Assembly: GCF_030295765.1 (NCBI RefSeq)
Contig: NZ_AP027292.1
Coordinates: 1,302,001 to 1,366,000 of the forward strand
DNA from: Neptuniibacter halophilus
GTDB taxonomy: Bacteria; Pseudomonadota; Gammaproteobacteria; Pseudomonadales; Balneatricaceae
Direction: 5' to 3'
DNA: 64,000 bases
Shown: in pieces, positions 49,152 through 59,300 of the stretch
Layout: every line of letters begins with the position of its first letter
Position numbering within the stretch: position 1 is the first letter of the stretch
Position numbers and translations under genes: made by a program
The notes under the pieces: model-generated
Databases searched by the model: none
Told to the model about the DNA's origin: nothing
Seen by the model: the letters and a program-made list of their open reading frames with translations, nothing else

Positions 49152-49922
49152 TTAGGGAAAAAGCTGCAAATGCGAGGAATGATTCAGATTGATAAACCAG
49201 GGCATGAAATGCTTGGGAGCACGCGGCTGACGGGGCCTTAGCCACCCACGAACCCGGATCCTGCGGCCCGTCAGATACTTCGGGTCTAACATCACCGCCT
49301 GTTCCGAGGATAACCTGATCGCGAGGCGATGGTCCAGCTCAACGATCCATCCGGAACGAATCTCCCGGACCCGGCTGACCCGTCCCTGCACCAGCTTAAA
49401 CCCGGCAGATATCCCCTCCAGCGCGGCAGCCTCATGCCAGATAGTATCTCGCCATAATCCCACACGCTTCCCGACCGCAACCGACTCAGCCTGCTGCAGA
49501 CATGCACTGTATTTCAGGTTCGGTGGAATCGCGATATAAAAAGCCAGCCCTTCACGCAGCAACTGCTCCGCCACCGACTGCCCTTCAACCCACAGATGCC
49601 CCAACCAGCGCCCATAATGATCACGAGGCTGCGTCTCCAGGCTCATCTTCACATCTGCGCTCTGCAACAGCTCCCGGAGCCGCTTAGTGGCCAGCTCCGC
49701 GCCGAACTCTGCCGGACGATCCTCACTTCCGGCTTCCGGAGCATTCAGGCCAATCAAGCGGACTTTACGACCATCCTGCAGATGAACCGTATCCCCATCC
49801 ACCACGCTTTCTATTTGTACCGGCAGCAGCGCCTGATCAGGCAGGCAGCGCGCCTCTGCCGGCAAACTCAGAGCAACAAAAAAGGCGCCCCATAACGGTA
49901 GCGCCTTTTTCAGAATTCGCAT
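49152..49922 (-). CDS. exported thermonuclease (staphylococcal nuclease-like)
   Basis: 256 residues from ATG 49922; a GTG at 49934 directly next to the rpmE stop is the alternative. An N-terminal signal peptide (ending near PAEARC) is followed by an SNase domain with the catalytic residues visible as R in RLIGLNAPE, its E, and R in DHYGRWLGHLW, plus the substrate-site DGDTVHL. The C-terminal 90 residues (VQGRVSRVREIRSGW onward) form an extra beta-rich, OB-like domain ending in LFP. It would cut DNA or RNA in the periplasm or outside. It is translationally coupled or nearly so to rpmE. Confidence 0.85.
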   Translation of the reverse strand: MRILKKALPLWGAFFVALSLPAEARCLPDQALLPVQIESVVDGDTVHLQDGRKVRLIGLNAPEAGSEDRPAEFGAELATKRLRELLQSADVKMSLETQPRDHYGRWLGHLWVEGQSVAEQLLREGLAFYIAIPPNLKYSACLQQAESVAVGKRVGLWRDTIWHEAAALEGISAGFKLVQGRVSRVREIRSGWIVELDHRLAIRLSSEQAVMLDPKYLTGRRIRVRGWLRPRQPRAPKHFMPWFINLNHSSHLQLFP

Positions 49923-49934
49923 CAGCGACTTCAC

Positions 49935-50150
49935 TTATTTTTTCAGGCCGCGAGACCCAAAACGCTTGTTGAAGCGATCGATACGACCACCAGAAGTCGC
50001 TTCTTTCTGCTTACCAGTGTAGAACGGGTGGCAAGCGGAGCAAACGTCCAAGTGAATGTCTTTACCAAGAGTAGACTTGGTTTTAACTACGTTTCCGCAA
50101 GAACAGGTAGCGGAGATTTCAGAGTATTCCGGGTGGATACCAGCTTTCAT
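49935..50150 (-). CDS. rpmE: 50S ribosomal protein L31 (zinc-binding type)
   Basis: 71 residues from ATG 50150, with GAGG seven bases upstream; four extra residues in the longer frame are not family-like. Zinc ligands C16, C18, C37 and C40 (CSCGN, CSACH) mark the C+ form that stores zinc and is replaced by the YkgM paralogue in zinc shortage. The sequence [19 protein letters not shown] is typical. It is divergent from priA and followed directly by the thermonuclease gene. Confidence 0.96.
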   Translation of the reverse strand: MKAGIHPEYSEISATCSCGNVVKTKSTLGKDIHLDVCSACHPFYTGKQKEATSGGRIDRFNKRFGSRGLKK

Positions 50151-50252
50151 GACAAACCTCATGTTTTCTTCATGCCGCCACCTGATCTTCTGCCAGGCAC
50201 CGCATTGATTTAAACTACCGGCTTTAACACCGGCACGTTAAGTAGGCGGCGG

Positions 50253-50281
50253 ATTATACGCATGCATAGAATGCTTAGCAA
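50253..50281 (-). promoter_or_regulatory. sigma-70-type promoter of rpmE
   Basis: On the minus strand TTGCTA (50281-50276), a 17-base spacer and TATAAT (50258-50253) make a good promoter about 100 bases before the rpmE ATG. Confidence 0.7.
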
Positions 50282-50321
50282 CACAAAATCGCTTAAATAG
50301 TGAGCAACTCAATAGAAAACC

Positions 50322-52517
50322 ATGACCATTCTACGTCTTGCAATTCCCAGCCCGCTACGCCGCCTGTTTGACTACCTGCCACCGGCTGGTTGCAACCCGA
50401 CTCAACTCCAACCGGGGGTCAGGGTTCTGGCCCCGTTCGGCAAGCGGGAAGTGATCGGCATTCTGATGGAAATCACAGATCAGAGCGAGTTTGAACTCAG
50501 TCGTCTGAAGCCGGCACGCAGCATTCTCGATACCGAACCGCCACTCCCCCGGCATCTGTTAAAACTCGCTCGCTGGGCGGCCAGCTACTACCAGCACCCG
50601 GAGGGGGATGCCCTGCAACAGGCGCTGCCGGTATTGCTGCGTAAAGGACAACCCTGTGAATACCAGCACGAAACCCTGTGGCGCGCAGCCGAAGGAGCCA
50701 GCATTGCTCAACTGAAAGCCAATGCTCATCGCCAGATAGCGCTCTTGCAGTTACTGCTGGAACATCCTCAGGGAATCAGCACCGACGCCCTTCGTGCGGA
50801 GGGCGGACAGGTCAGCAACCTTAGTACGCTACAGGAAAAAGGGCTGGCAGAATCATTCCAGCGCTGCCATAAAACCCCGACCTCACAAATATTGCATGAA
50901 GCCCCGCTGCCACTGAACCCTGAACAGGCGAGTTGCCTGCAACAGATCAATGCAGAACAGGCATTTTCTATCAATCTGCTGGAAGGCATCACCGGCTCAG
51001 GTAAAACTGAGGTTTACCTGCAGGCCATCGAGCAACGATTGAATGCAGGCCTGCAGGCACTGGTACTGGTACCGGAGATCGGCCTGACCCCGCAAACCGT
51101 CAACCGCTTCAAGCAACGCTTCAGCGTCCCCATTGTCGCCCTGCACTCCAACATGACTGATCGCCAGCGCCTTGACGCCTGGTTGCAGGCTCGCGAAGGG
51201 ATCGCCCGGATTGTCATCGGTACCCGCTCAGCAATTTTCACTCCGCTTCAGAAGCCCGGCATTATTATTATCGATGAGGAGCACGACCCCTCCTTTAAAC
51301 AGCAGGACGGCTTTCGCTATTCCGCCCGCGATCTTGCGGCCATGCGCGCCCGGGATGAGCAGATACCGCTGGTTCTCGGCAGCGCCACCCCATCGCTGGA
51401 GACGCTGCACAACGCAATTGAAGGGCGCTACCACTGGCTTCGCATAACCCAGCGTGCCGGCAACTCGGCACCACCCCGGTTTGAGTTACTGGATATTCGC
51501 CAGATCCCGCTCCAGGAGGGACTGTCACCGGCGTTGGTCAGCGCCATCCGGCAACACCTTGAAAGCGGCACGCAGGTACTGGTTTTTCTCAACCGGCGCG
51601 GTTTCTCCCCCACGCTGAGCTGCCATGACTGCGGCTGGATAGCCGATTGCACCCGCTGCGATGCGCACATGACGCTGCATCAGAACCCGCCACACCTGCA
51701 CTGCCACCACTGCGACAAACAGAGCGGCATCCCCCTGCACTGTCAGGAGTGCGGCAGCGACCAGTTACAGCCCGTCGGCGTCGGCACGGAACGTAGCGAA
51801 CAGGCCCTGCAGCAGTTGTTCCCGGATTTTCCGGTCATCCGGGTCGACCGCGACAGCACTCAGCGCAAACATGCCATGCAGGAGATCATGCATCAGGTAA
51901 ACTCCGGCGACCCCTGCATACTGGTCGGCACTCAGATGCTGGCCAAAGGTCATCACTTCCCCAAAGTGACTCTGGTCGCCATTCTGAACGCTGACAGCGG
52001 ACTGTTCAGCGCCGACTTCCGTGGTATGGAACGCACCGCGCAACTGATTCTGCAGGTTGCCGGGCGAGCCGGACGAGCAGACCATCCCGGAACCGTAATG
52101 ATGCAGACCTACCATGCCGATCACCCGATCCTGCAAACACTGGTCGAACAGGGCTACAGCGCTTTTGCGCTGGTCGAGCTGAACAACCGCAAAGCAGCTC
52201 AGTTGCCACCCTACAGCCATTACGCCCTGCTGCGCGCCGAAACCAGCCAGAAAGGCCGGGCCGAAGCATTTTTAGGAGCAATACGGCAACAACTCGAAGA
52301 TGATCTGCTGTTGCCACCGGGCGCCCACTGGATCGGCCCTTTTCCCTCCCCCATGGAAAAACGTGCCGGCATGCACCGCGCCCAACTGATGATTTACGGC
52401 CAGAACCGCAAAGCGCTGCATCAACTGCTGGCCAGCCTCTGCTGGTATCTGGAACAGAATCCGGAATCACGCAAAGTGCGCTGGTCGATCGATGTGGATC
52501 CGGCGGATACTTTTTAG
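50322..52517 (+). CDS. priA: primosomal protein N' (replication restart helicase)
   Basis: 731 residues. Superfamily 2 helicase that reloads the replisome at collapsed forks. The N-terminal 3'-end-binding domain begins ILRLAIPSPLRRLFDYLPP; Walker A ITGSGKTEV is near residue 225, the DEEH box (IIIDEEHDPSFKQQ) near 318, and the zinc-binding cysteines are in the CHDCGWIADCTRCD and CHHCDKQ..CQECG stretch. It diverges from rpmE, as in E. coli. Confidence 0.96.
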   Translation: MTILRLAIPSPLRRLFDYLPPAGCNPTQLQPGVRVLAPFGKREVIGILMEITDQSEFELSRLKPARSILDTEPPLPRHLLKLARWAASYYQHPEGDALQQALPVLLRKGQPCEYQHETLWRAAEGASIAQLKANAHRQIALLQLLLEHPQGISTDALRAEGGQVSNLSTLQEKGLAESFQRCHKTPTSQILHEAPLPLNPEQASCLQQINAEQAFSINLLEGITGSGKTEVYLQAIEQRLNAGLQALVLVPEIGLTPQTVNRFKQRFSVPIVALHSNMTDRQRLDAWLQAREGIARIVIGTRSAIFTPLQKPGIIIIDEEHDPSFKQQDGFRYSARDLAAMRARDEQIPLVLGSATPSLETLHNAIEGRYHWLRITQRAGNSAPPRFELLDIRQIPLQEGLSPALVSAIRQHLESGTQVLVFLNRRGFSPTLSCHDCGWIADCTRCDAHMTLHQNPPHLHCHHCDKQSGIPLHCQECGSDQLQPVGVGTERSEQALQQLFPDFPVIRVDRDSTQRKHAMQEIMHQVNSGDPCILVGTQMLAKGHHFPKVTLVAILNADSGLFSADFRGMERTAQLILQVAGRAGRADHPGTVMMQTYHADHPILQTLVEQGYSAFALVELNNRKAAQLPPYSHYALLRAETSQKGRAEAFLGAIRQQLEDDLLLPPGAHWIGPFPSPMEKRAGMHRAQLMIYGQNRKALHQLLASLCWYLEQNPESRKVRWSIDVDPADTF

Positions 52518-52652
52518 CCGATTCTTAACCAGAGCCCTTAACAAAGAACCCCTTTACGGGGATAATACGCGGTTCTTCAAGGCCCCGGTTACTGAGGCAA
52601 AAAATCAGACACGCGGGCCCGCCGACTGAATCCAAACGGTATAAGTACGCTA

Positions 52653-54338
52653 ATGAAACAGATTATTGCAGAGCTGATCGATTCCGCCCTGAAAAACCTG
52701 ATTGACGACGGCACCCTGCCCGCAGATGTGCAGCCTAAAATCATGGTTGAAAACACCCGTGACAAAAGCCACGGTGACTACGCATCCAATATTGCTATGA
52801 CACTGGCTAAAGCGGCCAGAAGCAATCCCCGCCAACTGGCGGAGAAGATTGTTGCGGCCCTGCCTGAGTCTGAAAACCTCACGCGTAGCGAAATCGCAGG
52901 CCCCGGTTTCATCAACTTCTTTATCAGCGGCGCATCCACCAGCAGTCTGGTAAAAACCATTCTGGAACAGAAACAGAATTACGGCCGCAATGACGACGGC
53001 GCTGGTCGCAAGGTGCAGGTTGAGTTTGTCTCTGCCAACCCGACCGGCCCTCTGCATATCGGCCATGGCCGCGGTGCAGCCGTAGGTGACTGCCTCTGTC
53101 GCCTGATGGAAGCTACCGGCTGGGACGTGACCCGTGAGTTCTACTACAACGATGCCGGCCAGCAGATTAACAATCTGGCCCTCTCGGTACAGGCCCGCTG
53201 CAAAGGCCTGACCCCGGAAGACCCAAGCTGGCCTGCCGACGGCTACCGTGGCGACTACATCGTTGAGCTGGCCGAGAGCTACATGCGTGGCGAAACCGTC
53301 AGCTCAGCCGACCAGAGCTTTACCGGCACCAAAGATGCCGATGATCTGGAGGCGATCCGCCACTTTGCCGTGGCCTACCTGCGCCACGAACAGGATCTCG
53401 ACCTGAAAGCGTTTGCCGTAGATTTTGACGTTTACTTCCTCGAATCCTCACTCTATGAAGATGGAAAAGTAGAAGCGGCTGTTGAAAAACTGATCGCGAA
53501 CGATTTCACCTACGAAGAGGACGGCGCACTCTGGCTGCGCACCACTGAATTCGGCGATGACAAAGACCGGGTCATGCGTAAGAAAGACGGTGGCTACACC
53601 TATTTCGTACCGGACGTTGCCTACCATCTGGACAAATGGCAGCGCGGCTTCGACACCGTAATCAACGAACAGGGTGCCGACCACCACAGCACCATTACCC
53701 GCGTACGCGCCGGCTTACAGGCGCTGAAAGCCGATATTCCACAGGGCTGGCCGGACTATGTTCTGCACCAGATGGTGACCGTAATGAAAGGCGGAGAAGA
53801 GGTTAAAATCTCGAAACGTGCCGGCAGCTACGTCACCCTGCGCGATCTGATTGAAGAGGTAGGCCGGGACGCCACCCGCTACTTCCTCGCAGCGCGCAAA
53901 TCAGACAGCCACCTGACCTTCGATATTGATCTGGCCCGTTCAGAATCTGCCGACAACCCGGTTTACTATATTCAGTACGCTCATGCCCGGGTCTGCTCTA
54001 TCTTCCGCAAGCTGGCTGAAAACAGCCTGAGCTGGGATGAAGAGAGCGGCATCGCTGCACTGGATCGTCTGGAGCTGGAATCCGAGAAGAATCTGGTCAT
54101 TACGCTGGGCCGCTACCCAGAGGTGGTGCGCAACGCAGCCAATGCGCGCGAACCACACCAGATCGCCAACTACCTGCGTGACCTCGCTGCGGAATTCCAC
54201 ACCTACTACAACTCCGAAAAAACCCTGGTTGATGACAGCGCCCTGCGGGATGCACGTCTGACACTGGCCGTGGCGGTACGTCACGTTCTGGCCAACGGTC
54301 TGGAACTGCTGGGTGTCACCGCACCGGAGCTGATGTAA
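52653..54338 (+). CDS. argS: arginyl-tRNA synthetase
   Basis: 561 residues, class I synthetase. The N-terminal additional domain covers about 1-110, the HIGH motif is [12 protein letters not shown], and the KMSKS position reads KISKRAG, which is normal for ArgRS. The DALR anticodon-binding domain is C-terminal. It lies between priA and the ftsN-like gene; the 135-base gap before it holds a small CCCC/GGGG hairpin only. The ftsN-like gene starts four bases after its stop. Confidence 0.97.
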   Translation: MKQIIAELIDSALKNLIDDGTLPADVQPKIMVENTRDKSHGDYASNIAMTLAKAARSNPRQLAEKIVAALPESENLTRSEIAGPGFINFFISGASTSSLVKTILEQKQNYGRNDDGAGRKVQVEFVSANPTGPLHIGHGRGAAVGDCLCRLMEATGWDVTREFYYNDAGQQINNLALSVQARCKGLTPEDPSWPADGYRGDYIVELAESYMRGETVSSADQSFTGTKDADDLEAIRHFAVAYLRHEQDLDLKAFAVDFDVYFLESSLYEDGKVEAAVEKLIANDFTYEEDGALWLRTTEFGDDKDRVMRKKDGGYTYFVPDVAYHLDKWQRGFDTVINEQGADHHSTITRVRAGLQALKADIPQGWPDYVLHQMVTVMKGGEEVKISKRAGSYVTLRDLIEEVGRDATRYFLAARKSDSHLTFDIDLARSESADNPVYYIQYAHARVCSIFRKLAENSLSWDEESGIAALDRLELESEKNLVITLGRYPEVVRNAANAREPHQIANYLRDLAAEFHTYYNSEKTLVDDSALRDARLTLAVAVRHVLANGLELLGVTAPELM

Positions 54339-54342
54339 GCCG

Positions 54343-54963
54343 ATGGCTTCGCGCAAGGACTACGCAAAAAACAAACGCGGTAAGGCGGCGGCCAGTCGCT
54401 CCCGCCCCGCCCCCAAGCGGGCACCGGCAAAACCGGCACGGCGCTTTCCCAGCGCCCTGCTGGCGGTGACACTGCTGCTTTTTTCCGGGCTGGGCTACGG
54501 TCTCTACCAACTGACCAAGGTCGCTCCGGAAAAAGCCACCACGCCACTGGCCAACAGCAATCCGGAACGTCCGAAACCTGCGCCCAGGCCGACGCCTGAA
54601 CCCGCTCCGGCTCAGCCTCAGACCACTGAAAGCAAACGCTTTGAGTTCTATGAGATGCTGGAAAAGAGCGAGGTCAAAACCCCTCAGGTAGAGGCCTACA
54701 AATCGACACCCAAAACCGTCCAGTCGCAGACGAAATACCTGCTGCAGGCCGGCTCATTCCGCAGCAAGTCCGATGCAGAGCGGATGCGTGCGCAACTGAT
54801 ACTGATGGGCCTGCCCAATGTCCACACCAACAGCAGCACCAGCAGTGATGGTTCGATCTGGTATCGGGTCAGGACCGGGCCTTTTGAGAATCGCTCACGC
54901 CTGTCAAAAGCCTATGACAAACTGGTACAAAAGAATATTCAGCCTCTGCGCATCAAGCAGTAA
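54343..54963 (+). CDS. ftsN: FtsN-like SPOR-domain cell division protein
   Basis: 206 residues. A very basic cytoplasmic N terminus beginning MASRKDYAKNKRG, one membrane helix (about 37-56), a Pro/Ala-rich periplasmic linker and a C-terminal SPOR domain (about 125-206, starting YLLQAGSFRSKSDAERM). SPOR domains bind denuded septal glycan. The position between argS and hslV matches ftsN in the E. coli region, and the N terminus resembles FtsN. It is shorter than E. coli FtsN (319 residues), mostly in the linker. Orthology is likely but rests on position and architecture. Confidence 0.8.
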   Translation: MASRKDYAKNKRGKAAASRSRPAPKRAPAKPARRFPSALLAVTLLLFSGLGYGLYQLTKVAPEKATTPLANSNPERPKPAPRPTPEPAPAQPQTTESKRFEFYEMLEKSEVKTPQVEAYKSTPKTVQSQTKYLLQAGSFRSKSDAERMRAQLILMGLPNVHTNSSTSSDGSIWYRVRTGPFENRSRLSKAYDKLVQKNIQPLRIKQ

Positions 54964-54975
54964 CGTCTGATCATG

Positions 54976-55005
54976 AAAGCCGGCAACAACCTTGTCGGCT
55001 TTTTA
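54976..55005 (+). terminator. rho-independent terminator after ftsN
   Basis: AAAGCCGGCAA and TTGTCGGCTTT form an 11-bp stem with one G-U pair and the loop CAACC, followed by TTTTATTT. It separates argS-ftsN from hslVU. Confidence 0.87.
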
Positions 55006-55013
55006 TTTCCTCT

Positions 55014-55041
55014 CTTGAAATTCACCCAAATGCCACCATCT
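55014..55041 (+). promoter_or_regulatory. sigma-32 (heat-shock) promoter of hslVU
   Basis: CTTGAAA (55014-55020), a 13-base spacer and CACCATCT (55034-55041) match the RpoH consensus CTTGAAA / CCCCATNT with one mismatch. It lies directly after the ftsN terminator and 84 bases before hslV, the expected place for heat-shock control of this protease. Confidence 0.82.
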
Positions 55042-55124
55042 TCCTGTTAACTGAATTGAGCAGTGCCATGCGTCATCCTCCAGTTACCGGCACTGAATTG
55101 TTAACTCCCATCAGGAGCAGATAA

Positions 55125-55655
55125 ATGACAACGATTGTCTCTGTCCGCCGTGGCGACCAGGTGGTTGTCGGTGGCGACGGCCAGGTTTCCCTCGGCAACA
55201 CCGTAATGAAAGGCAGCGCCAAAAAAGTGAACATGCTGCCAAAACATCAGGTGATCACCGGTTTTGCCGGTTCCACCGCCGATGCCATCACCCTGCGCGA
55301 TCTGTTTGAAGCCCAACTGGAAAAGCATCAGGGCAATATCGTTAATGCGGTTATCCATCTGGCCCGCGAATGGCGAAGTGACCGTGTACTGCGCCGCCTC
55401 GAAGCACTGATGCTGGTTGCCAACCGGGAGAAAACCTACCTGATCTCCGGCAGCGGCGATGTCATTGAACCGGAAGACGGCGTCATCGCCATTGGCTCAG
55501 GCGGCAACTTTGCCCTCGCCGCAGCCCGTGCACTGACCGAAAACACCGAACTGAACGCCCGTGATATCGTGGAAAAAAGCCTGCATATTGCGGCCGGCAT
55601 CTGCGTTTTCACCAATGACAACCTGACCATCGAAACCCTCGATTCAGCCACCTGA
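55125..55655 (+). CDS. hslV: ATP-dependent protease subunit HslV
   Basis: 176 residues. Proteasome-like threonine protease. The initiator Met is followed by TTIVSVRR, so Thr2 becomes the N-terminal nucleophile; [14 protein letters not shown] and GFAGSTADA are diagnostic. It is 19 bases before hslU and behind a sigma-32 promoter. Confidence 0.97.
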   Translation: MTTIVSVRRGDQVVVGGDGQVSLGNTVMKGSAKKVNMLPKHQVITGFAGSTADAITLRDLFEAQLEKHQGNIVNAVIHLAREWRSDRVLRRLEALMLVANREKTYLISGSGDVIEPEDGVIAIGSGGNFALAAARALTENTELNARDIVEKSLHIAAGICVFTNDNLTIETLDSAT

Positions 55656-55674
55656 TACCGCCAAGGAGCTATTG

Positions 55675-57009
55675 ATGTCTAATATGACCCCCCGTGAAAT
55701 CGTATCCGAGCTGGATCGTCACATTGTCGGCCAGGATGAGGCCAAACGTTCCGTGGCTATTGCCCTGCGTAACCGCTGGCGCCGGATGCAACTGGATGAA
55801 GAGCTTCGTGCTGAAGTCACCCCCAAGAACATTCTGATGATCGGCCCTACCGGTGTCGGCAAAACCGAGATTGCCCGCCGTCTGGCAAAGCTGGCAAACG
55901 CCCCGTTCATCAAGGTTGAGGCCACCAAATTCACTGAAGTGGGCTACGTCGGCCGCGATGTGGAAACCATCATCCGCGATCTGGTGGATATGGCGATCAA
56001 AATGATGCGCGAACAGGAGATGGAGAAAGTCCGCTTCCGCGCCGAAGAAGCCGCCGAAGAGCGTATTCTTGATGCCCTGCTGCCACCGGCACGCCCGACC
56101 GGCTTTGGCGATAATGAGCCAACCCGTGAAGACAGTGCCACCCGTCAGGTTTTCCGCAAGAAACTGCGTGAAGGCCAGCTCGACGATAAAGAGATCGATA
56201 TCGACGTAGCACAACCACAGATGGGCGTAGAGATCATGGCACCTCCGGGCATGGAGGAGATGACCAACCAGTTGCAGAGCATGTTCTCCGGCATGGGGGG
56301 CGGCAAAAAACAGAGCCGCCGCCTGAAGATTAAAGAAGCCTTCAAAATGCTCACCGATGAAGAAGCCGCTAATCTGGTAAAAGAGGATGAGCTGAAACAG
56401 AACGCCGTCGAACTGGTTGAGCAGCACGGTATTGTCTTCCTCGATGAGATCGACAAAGTCTGTAAAGGCGGTTCCAACAGCAGCGGCGATGTTTCCCGCG
56501 AAGGGGTTCAGCGTGATCTGCTGCCACTGATCGAAGGCTGCACCGTAAGCACGAAGTACGGTATGGTTAAAACCGACCATATCCTGTTTATCGCTTCCGG
56601 GGCATTCCATCTGGCGAAACCGTCTGACCTGATTCCTGAGCTGCAGGGTCGTCTGCCAATCCGTGTAGAACTGAATGCCCTGACGCCGGATGAGTTCCGT
56701 CGCATCCTGCGTGAACCCAACGCATCCCTGACCGATCAGTACACCGCCCTGCTGAAAACCGAGGGCGTCAGTGTCGAGTTTACCGACGAAGGGATCAGCC
56801 GAATCGCTGAGCTGGCGTTTGAAGTCAACGAACGTACCGAGAACATCGGTGCACGCCGTTTGCACACCATGATGGAGCGCCTGCTGGAAGAACTTTCCTT
56901 CAGCGCATCCGACTGCAGCGGCCAGACCATCACTGTGGACAAAGCCTTTGTCGACCAGCAACTGAGTGAGCTGAGTCAGGACGAAGATCTGAGCCACTAC
57001 ATACTCTAA
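55675..57009 (+). CDS. hslU: ATP-dependent protease ATPase subunit HslU
   Basis: 444 residues from ATG 55675, six bases after AAGGAG; a TTG one codon earlier is less likely. AAA+ unfoldase that feeds HslV. It starts [14 protein letters not shown], has Walker [10 protein letters not shown] (about 57-65), Walker [11 protein letters not shown], an I-domain rich in charged residues (about 110-230) and the C-terminal LSHYIL that docks into HslV. A long open frame on the opposite strand is a shadow. Confidence 0.97.
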   Translation: MSNMTPREIVSELDRHIVGQDEAKRSVAIALRNRWRRMQLDEELRAEVTPKNILMIGPTGVGKTEIARRLAKLANAPFIKVEATKFTEVGYVGRDVETIIRDLVDMAIKMMREQEMEKVRFRAEEAAEERILDALLPPARPTGFGDNEPTREDSATRQVFRKKLREGQLDDKEIDIDVAQPQMGVEIMAPPGMEEMTNQLQSMFSGMGGGKKQSRRLKIKEAFKMLTDEEAANLVKEDELKQNAVELVEQHGIVFLDEIDKVCKGGSNSSGDVSREGVQRDLLPLIEGCTVSTKYGMVKTDHILFIASGAFHLAKPSDLIPELQGRLPIRVELNALTPDEFRRILREPNASLTDQYTALLKTEGVSVEFTDEGISRIAELAFEVNERTENIGARRLHTMMERLLEELSFSASDCSGQTITVDKAFVDQQLSELSQDEDLSHYIL

Positions 57010-57021
57010 GCGGAGAAAACC

Positions 57022-57405
57022 ATGTCTCAGGCGCCCGTACCCTCGCAGATTAAACTGCACAAAAAATCCCGTACTCTGGAGCTGACCTACGCCGACGGCA
57101 GCTTCGAACTGACCGCCGAATACCTGCGCGTTCACTCCCCTTCAGCGGAGGTGCGGGGTCACGGCATCGGTAACGGCGTTCTGCAGACCGGCAAAAAGCT
57201 GGTCGGGATCAAAGAACTGATCCCGAGCGGCAACTATGCGCTGAAGATCGTCTTTGATGATGGCCATGACAGCGGCCTCTATACCTGGGATTGCCTCTAC
57301 GATCTGGCCCATCAGCATGACCGCTACTGGCAGGAATATCTGGATAAACTGGCCGCCGCGGGTGAAAGCCGGGATGGCGGGCTGATCGCAGTCGGTCGTG
57401 CCTAA
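57022..57405 (+). CDS. DUF971 domain protein
   Basis: 127 residues. Gamma-butyrobetaine hydroxylase N-terminal-like (DUF971) domain covering nearly the whole protein: KLHKKSRTLELTYADG, LRVHSPSAEVRGHG, GNYALKIVFDDGHDSGLYTWDCLYDL. Single-domain members are found next to hslU or iron-sulfur genes; a role in iron-sulfur handling has been suggested for the family but is not shown here. It starts 12 bases after hslU and precedes ubiE by 81 bases. Confidence 0.85.
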   Translation: MSQAPVPSQIKLHKKSRTLELTYADGSFELTAEYLRVHSPSAEVRGHGIGNGVLQTGKKLVGIKELIPSGNYALKIVFDDGHDSGLYTWDCLYDLAHQHDRYWQEYLDKLAAAGESRDGGLIAVGRA

Positions 57406-57486
57406 ATCGCCCAATAGCCAAGACAAGGCGTAGCCTTAGCGGTACAATCACGCCAATCAAACCGCAACAGCATCAGGATCGAACAC

Positions 57487-58245
57487 ATGGCTGACCAGCA
57501 GCAGAACGACACCACGCATTTTGGCTATGAAAACGTCAAGACCGAGGAGAAAGTGCAACGGGTTGCCGATGTATTTCACAGTGTTGCGGGCAAATATGAC
57601 CTGATGAACGATCTGATGTCCGGCGGTGTACACCGTCTCTGGAAGCGGATCACTATTGAACAGAGCGGCGTCCGTGCCGGCCACTCAGTGCTGGATATTG
57701 CCGGGGGTACCGGCGATCTGACCATGCGTTTTTCACGTCTGGTCGGGCCAACCGGCAAAGTCGTTCTGGCAGATATCAACGACTCCATGCTCAAGGTCGG
57801 TCGCGACAAACTGCTGGATAAAGGCGTTACCGGTAACGTGGAATTTGTTCAGGCCAACGCCGAGTGCCTGCCGTTCCCGGATAACACCTTCGATGTCATC
57901 ACCATCGCCTTTGGTCTGCGCAACGTGACCGATAAAGATGCAGCACTGCGCTCGATGGCGCGGGTGCTCAAACCCGGCGGCAAGCTGATGGTACTGGAGT
58001 TTTCCAAAACCAATAACCCGCTGCTGACCAAGGCCTACGATTTCTACTCTTTCAATATCCTGCCGCAGATGGGCTCTGTGATCGCCGGTGACGCCGAGAG
58101 CTATCGCTATCTGGCAGAGTCGATCCGCATGCACCCTGATCAGGAAACCCTGAAGGGGATGATGCAGAACGCCGGTCTGACCCACTGTAAATACCAGAAC
58201 ATGACCGGCGGTATCGTCGCCCTGCATACCGGTATCAAACCTTAA
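57487..58245 (+). CDS. ubiE: ubiquinone/menaquinone C-methyltransferase UbiE
   Basis: 252 residues. SAM-dependent C-methylation of the benzoquinol ring in ubiquinone synthesis. SAM motif I is [10 protein letters not shown], and the family signatures [18 protein letters not shown] and [17 protein letters not shown] are present. ubiJ follows after 13 bases. Confidence 0.96.
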   Translation: MADQQQNDTTHFGYENVKTEEKVQRVADVFHSVAGKYDLMNDLMSGGVHRLWKRITIEQSGVRAGHSVLDIAGGTGDLTMRFSRLVGPTGKVVLADINDSMLKVGRDKLLDKGVTGNVEFVQANAECLPFPDNTFDVITIAFGLRNVTDKDAALRSMARVLKPGGKLMVLEFSKTNNPLLTKAYDFYSFNILPQMGSVIAGDAESYRYLAESIRMHPDQETLKGMMQNAGLTHCKYQNMTGGIVALHTGIKP

Positions 58246-58258
58246 GCGGTACTTCTTC

Positions 58259-58870
58259 ATGATTGAGATGCTACAGGCAACCCTGTTCACCAGTGGCGAG
58301 AGCCTGATTAATCAGCTGCTGAAACGTGACCCGGTTACGCTGGGGCATCTGAATCATCTCAGTGGCAAGGTCATTCAGATCGAACTGACCTTGCCCCGCC
58401 TGAACCTGTTCCTGATCCCGAATGCAGACGGTATTCAGTTGCAATCGGTGTTCAATGACACCCCGGACGCCACCCTCAGCGGCAGCGCCAGCGATTTCCT
58501 GACCCTGCTCAGCAGCCGCGACAAGGCTGACGCTATGTTTGGCAAAACCATTAAGATCAGCGGTGACAGTGCGCTGGCGACGCGGTTTCAGGAGATCATC
58601 AGCGATGCCCGGATCGACTGGGAAGCCATGCTGGCAGACATTATTGGCGAACTCCCGGCTCATCAGGTGGCCCTTTATGCCGCGTGGAAAGCCCAGTGGT
58701 ATAAAAACACAGGTAGCAGCCTGCTGCATAATCTGGACGAGTACGTGCGCGAAGAAGCCCGCCTGATCCCAACACGCCCGGAAGTTGAACGCTTCTACAG
58801 CGAAATTGATGAATTACGTGAACGCAGCGATCGGATCAGTGCCCGAGTCGCCGCATTGCAGGCCCGATAG
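58259..58870 (+). CDS. ubiJ: ubiquinone biosynthesis accessory factor UbiJ
   Basis: 203 residues. SCP2-type lipid-binding domain (about 15-115) followed by a helical C-terminal part ending in a coiled coil (EIDELRERSDRISARVAAL). UbiJ with UbiK helps to hold the lipid intermediates in the Ubi complex. It follows ubiE as in E. coli, but the next gene is hemJ on the other strand, not ubiB. Confidence 0.9.
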   Translation: MIEMLQATLFTSGESLINQLLKRDPVTLGHLNHLSGKVIQIELTLPRLNLFLIPNADGIQLQSVFNDTPDATLSGSASDFLTLLSSRDKADAMFGKTIKISGDSALATRFQEIISDARIDWEAMLADIIGELPAHQVALYAAWKAQWYKNTGSSLLHNLDEYVREEARLIPTRPEVERFYSEIDELRERSDRISARVAALQAR

Positions 58871-58874
58871 CGCC

Positions 58875-59288
58875 TTAAAAAGGCTTCACCACCACCAGAA
58901 TCAGAATCGGGACAAAGATCAGCAACGGCAGTTCGTTGAACAGACGAAAATAGCGCCCGCTCTTGTCTAACTGCCCGGCACGCATCTTTTTCAGATAGGC
59001 TTTGCACCAGTGGTGGTAACCGATCAGCAACACCACAAACAGCAGCTTGGCGTGCAACCAGCCACCACTAAAGCCAAAACCAAGCCAGAGCCAGAGCCCC
59101 AAACCCAGCGTAAACAGCGCCATTACACTCATAAAGCCGTAAAGCTTGCCTGCCATAATCTCCAGACGGGTCACATCCTGCCCGGCTTCACGGCCCTCAA
59201 CGTAATGCACAAAGATCCGTGGCAGATAGAAAATTCCCGCCATCCAACTGGTCATCGCCAGAATATGAAATGTTTTAACCCAGAGCAT
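58875..59288 (-). CDS. hemJ: protoporphyrinogen IX oxidase HemJ
   Basis: 137 residues, four membrane helices. HemJ oxidises protoporphyrinogen IX to protoporphyrin IX and needs conserved histidine and lysine residues; KTFHILAMTSWMAGIFYLPRI at the N terminus (with H8) is the family signature. The 3' end faces ubiJ with four bases between. It is read towards ubiJ, downstream of the DUF2927 gene by 12 bases. Confidence 0.9.
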   Translation of the reverse strand: MLWVKTFHILAMTSWMAGIFYLPRIFVHYVEGREAGQDVTRLEIMAGKLYGFMSVMALFTLGLGLWLWLGFGFSGGWLHAKLLFVVLLIGYHHWCKAYLKKMRAGQLDKSGRYFRLFNELPLLIFVPILILVVVKPF

Positions 59289-59300
59289 GTTGCATCAACC

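Noticed and set aside
50174..50250. Long-range stem GCCGCC/GGCGGC in the rpmE leader as an L31 autoregulatory element
   Set aside because: One arm overlaps the expected transcription start, so most of it would not be in the RNA.
53780..53830. Degenerate KMSKS in ArgS as a sign of inactivation
   Set aside because: A KISKRAG-type sequence at this place is normal in bacterial arginyl-tRNA synthetases.
55669..57135. 488-residue minus-strand open frame opposite hslU
   Set aside because: Shadow of hslU codon bias; low-complexity His/Gln/Phe-rich sequence and no start signal.
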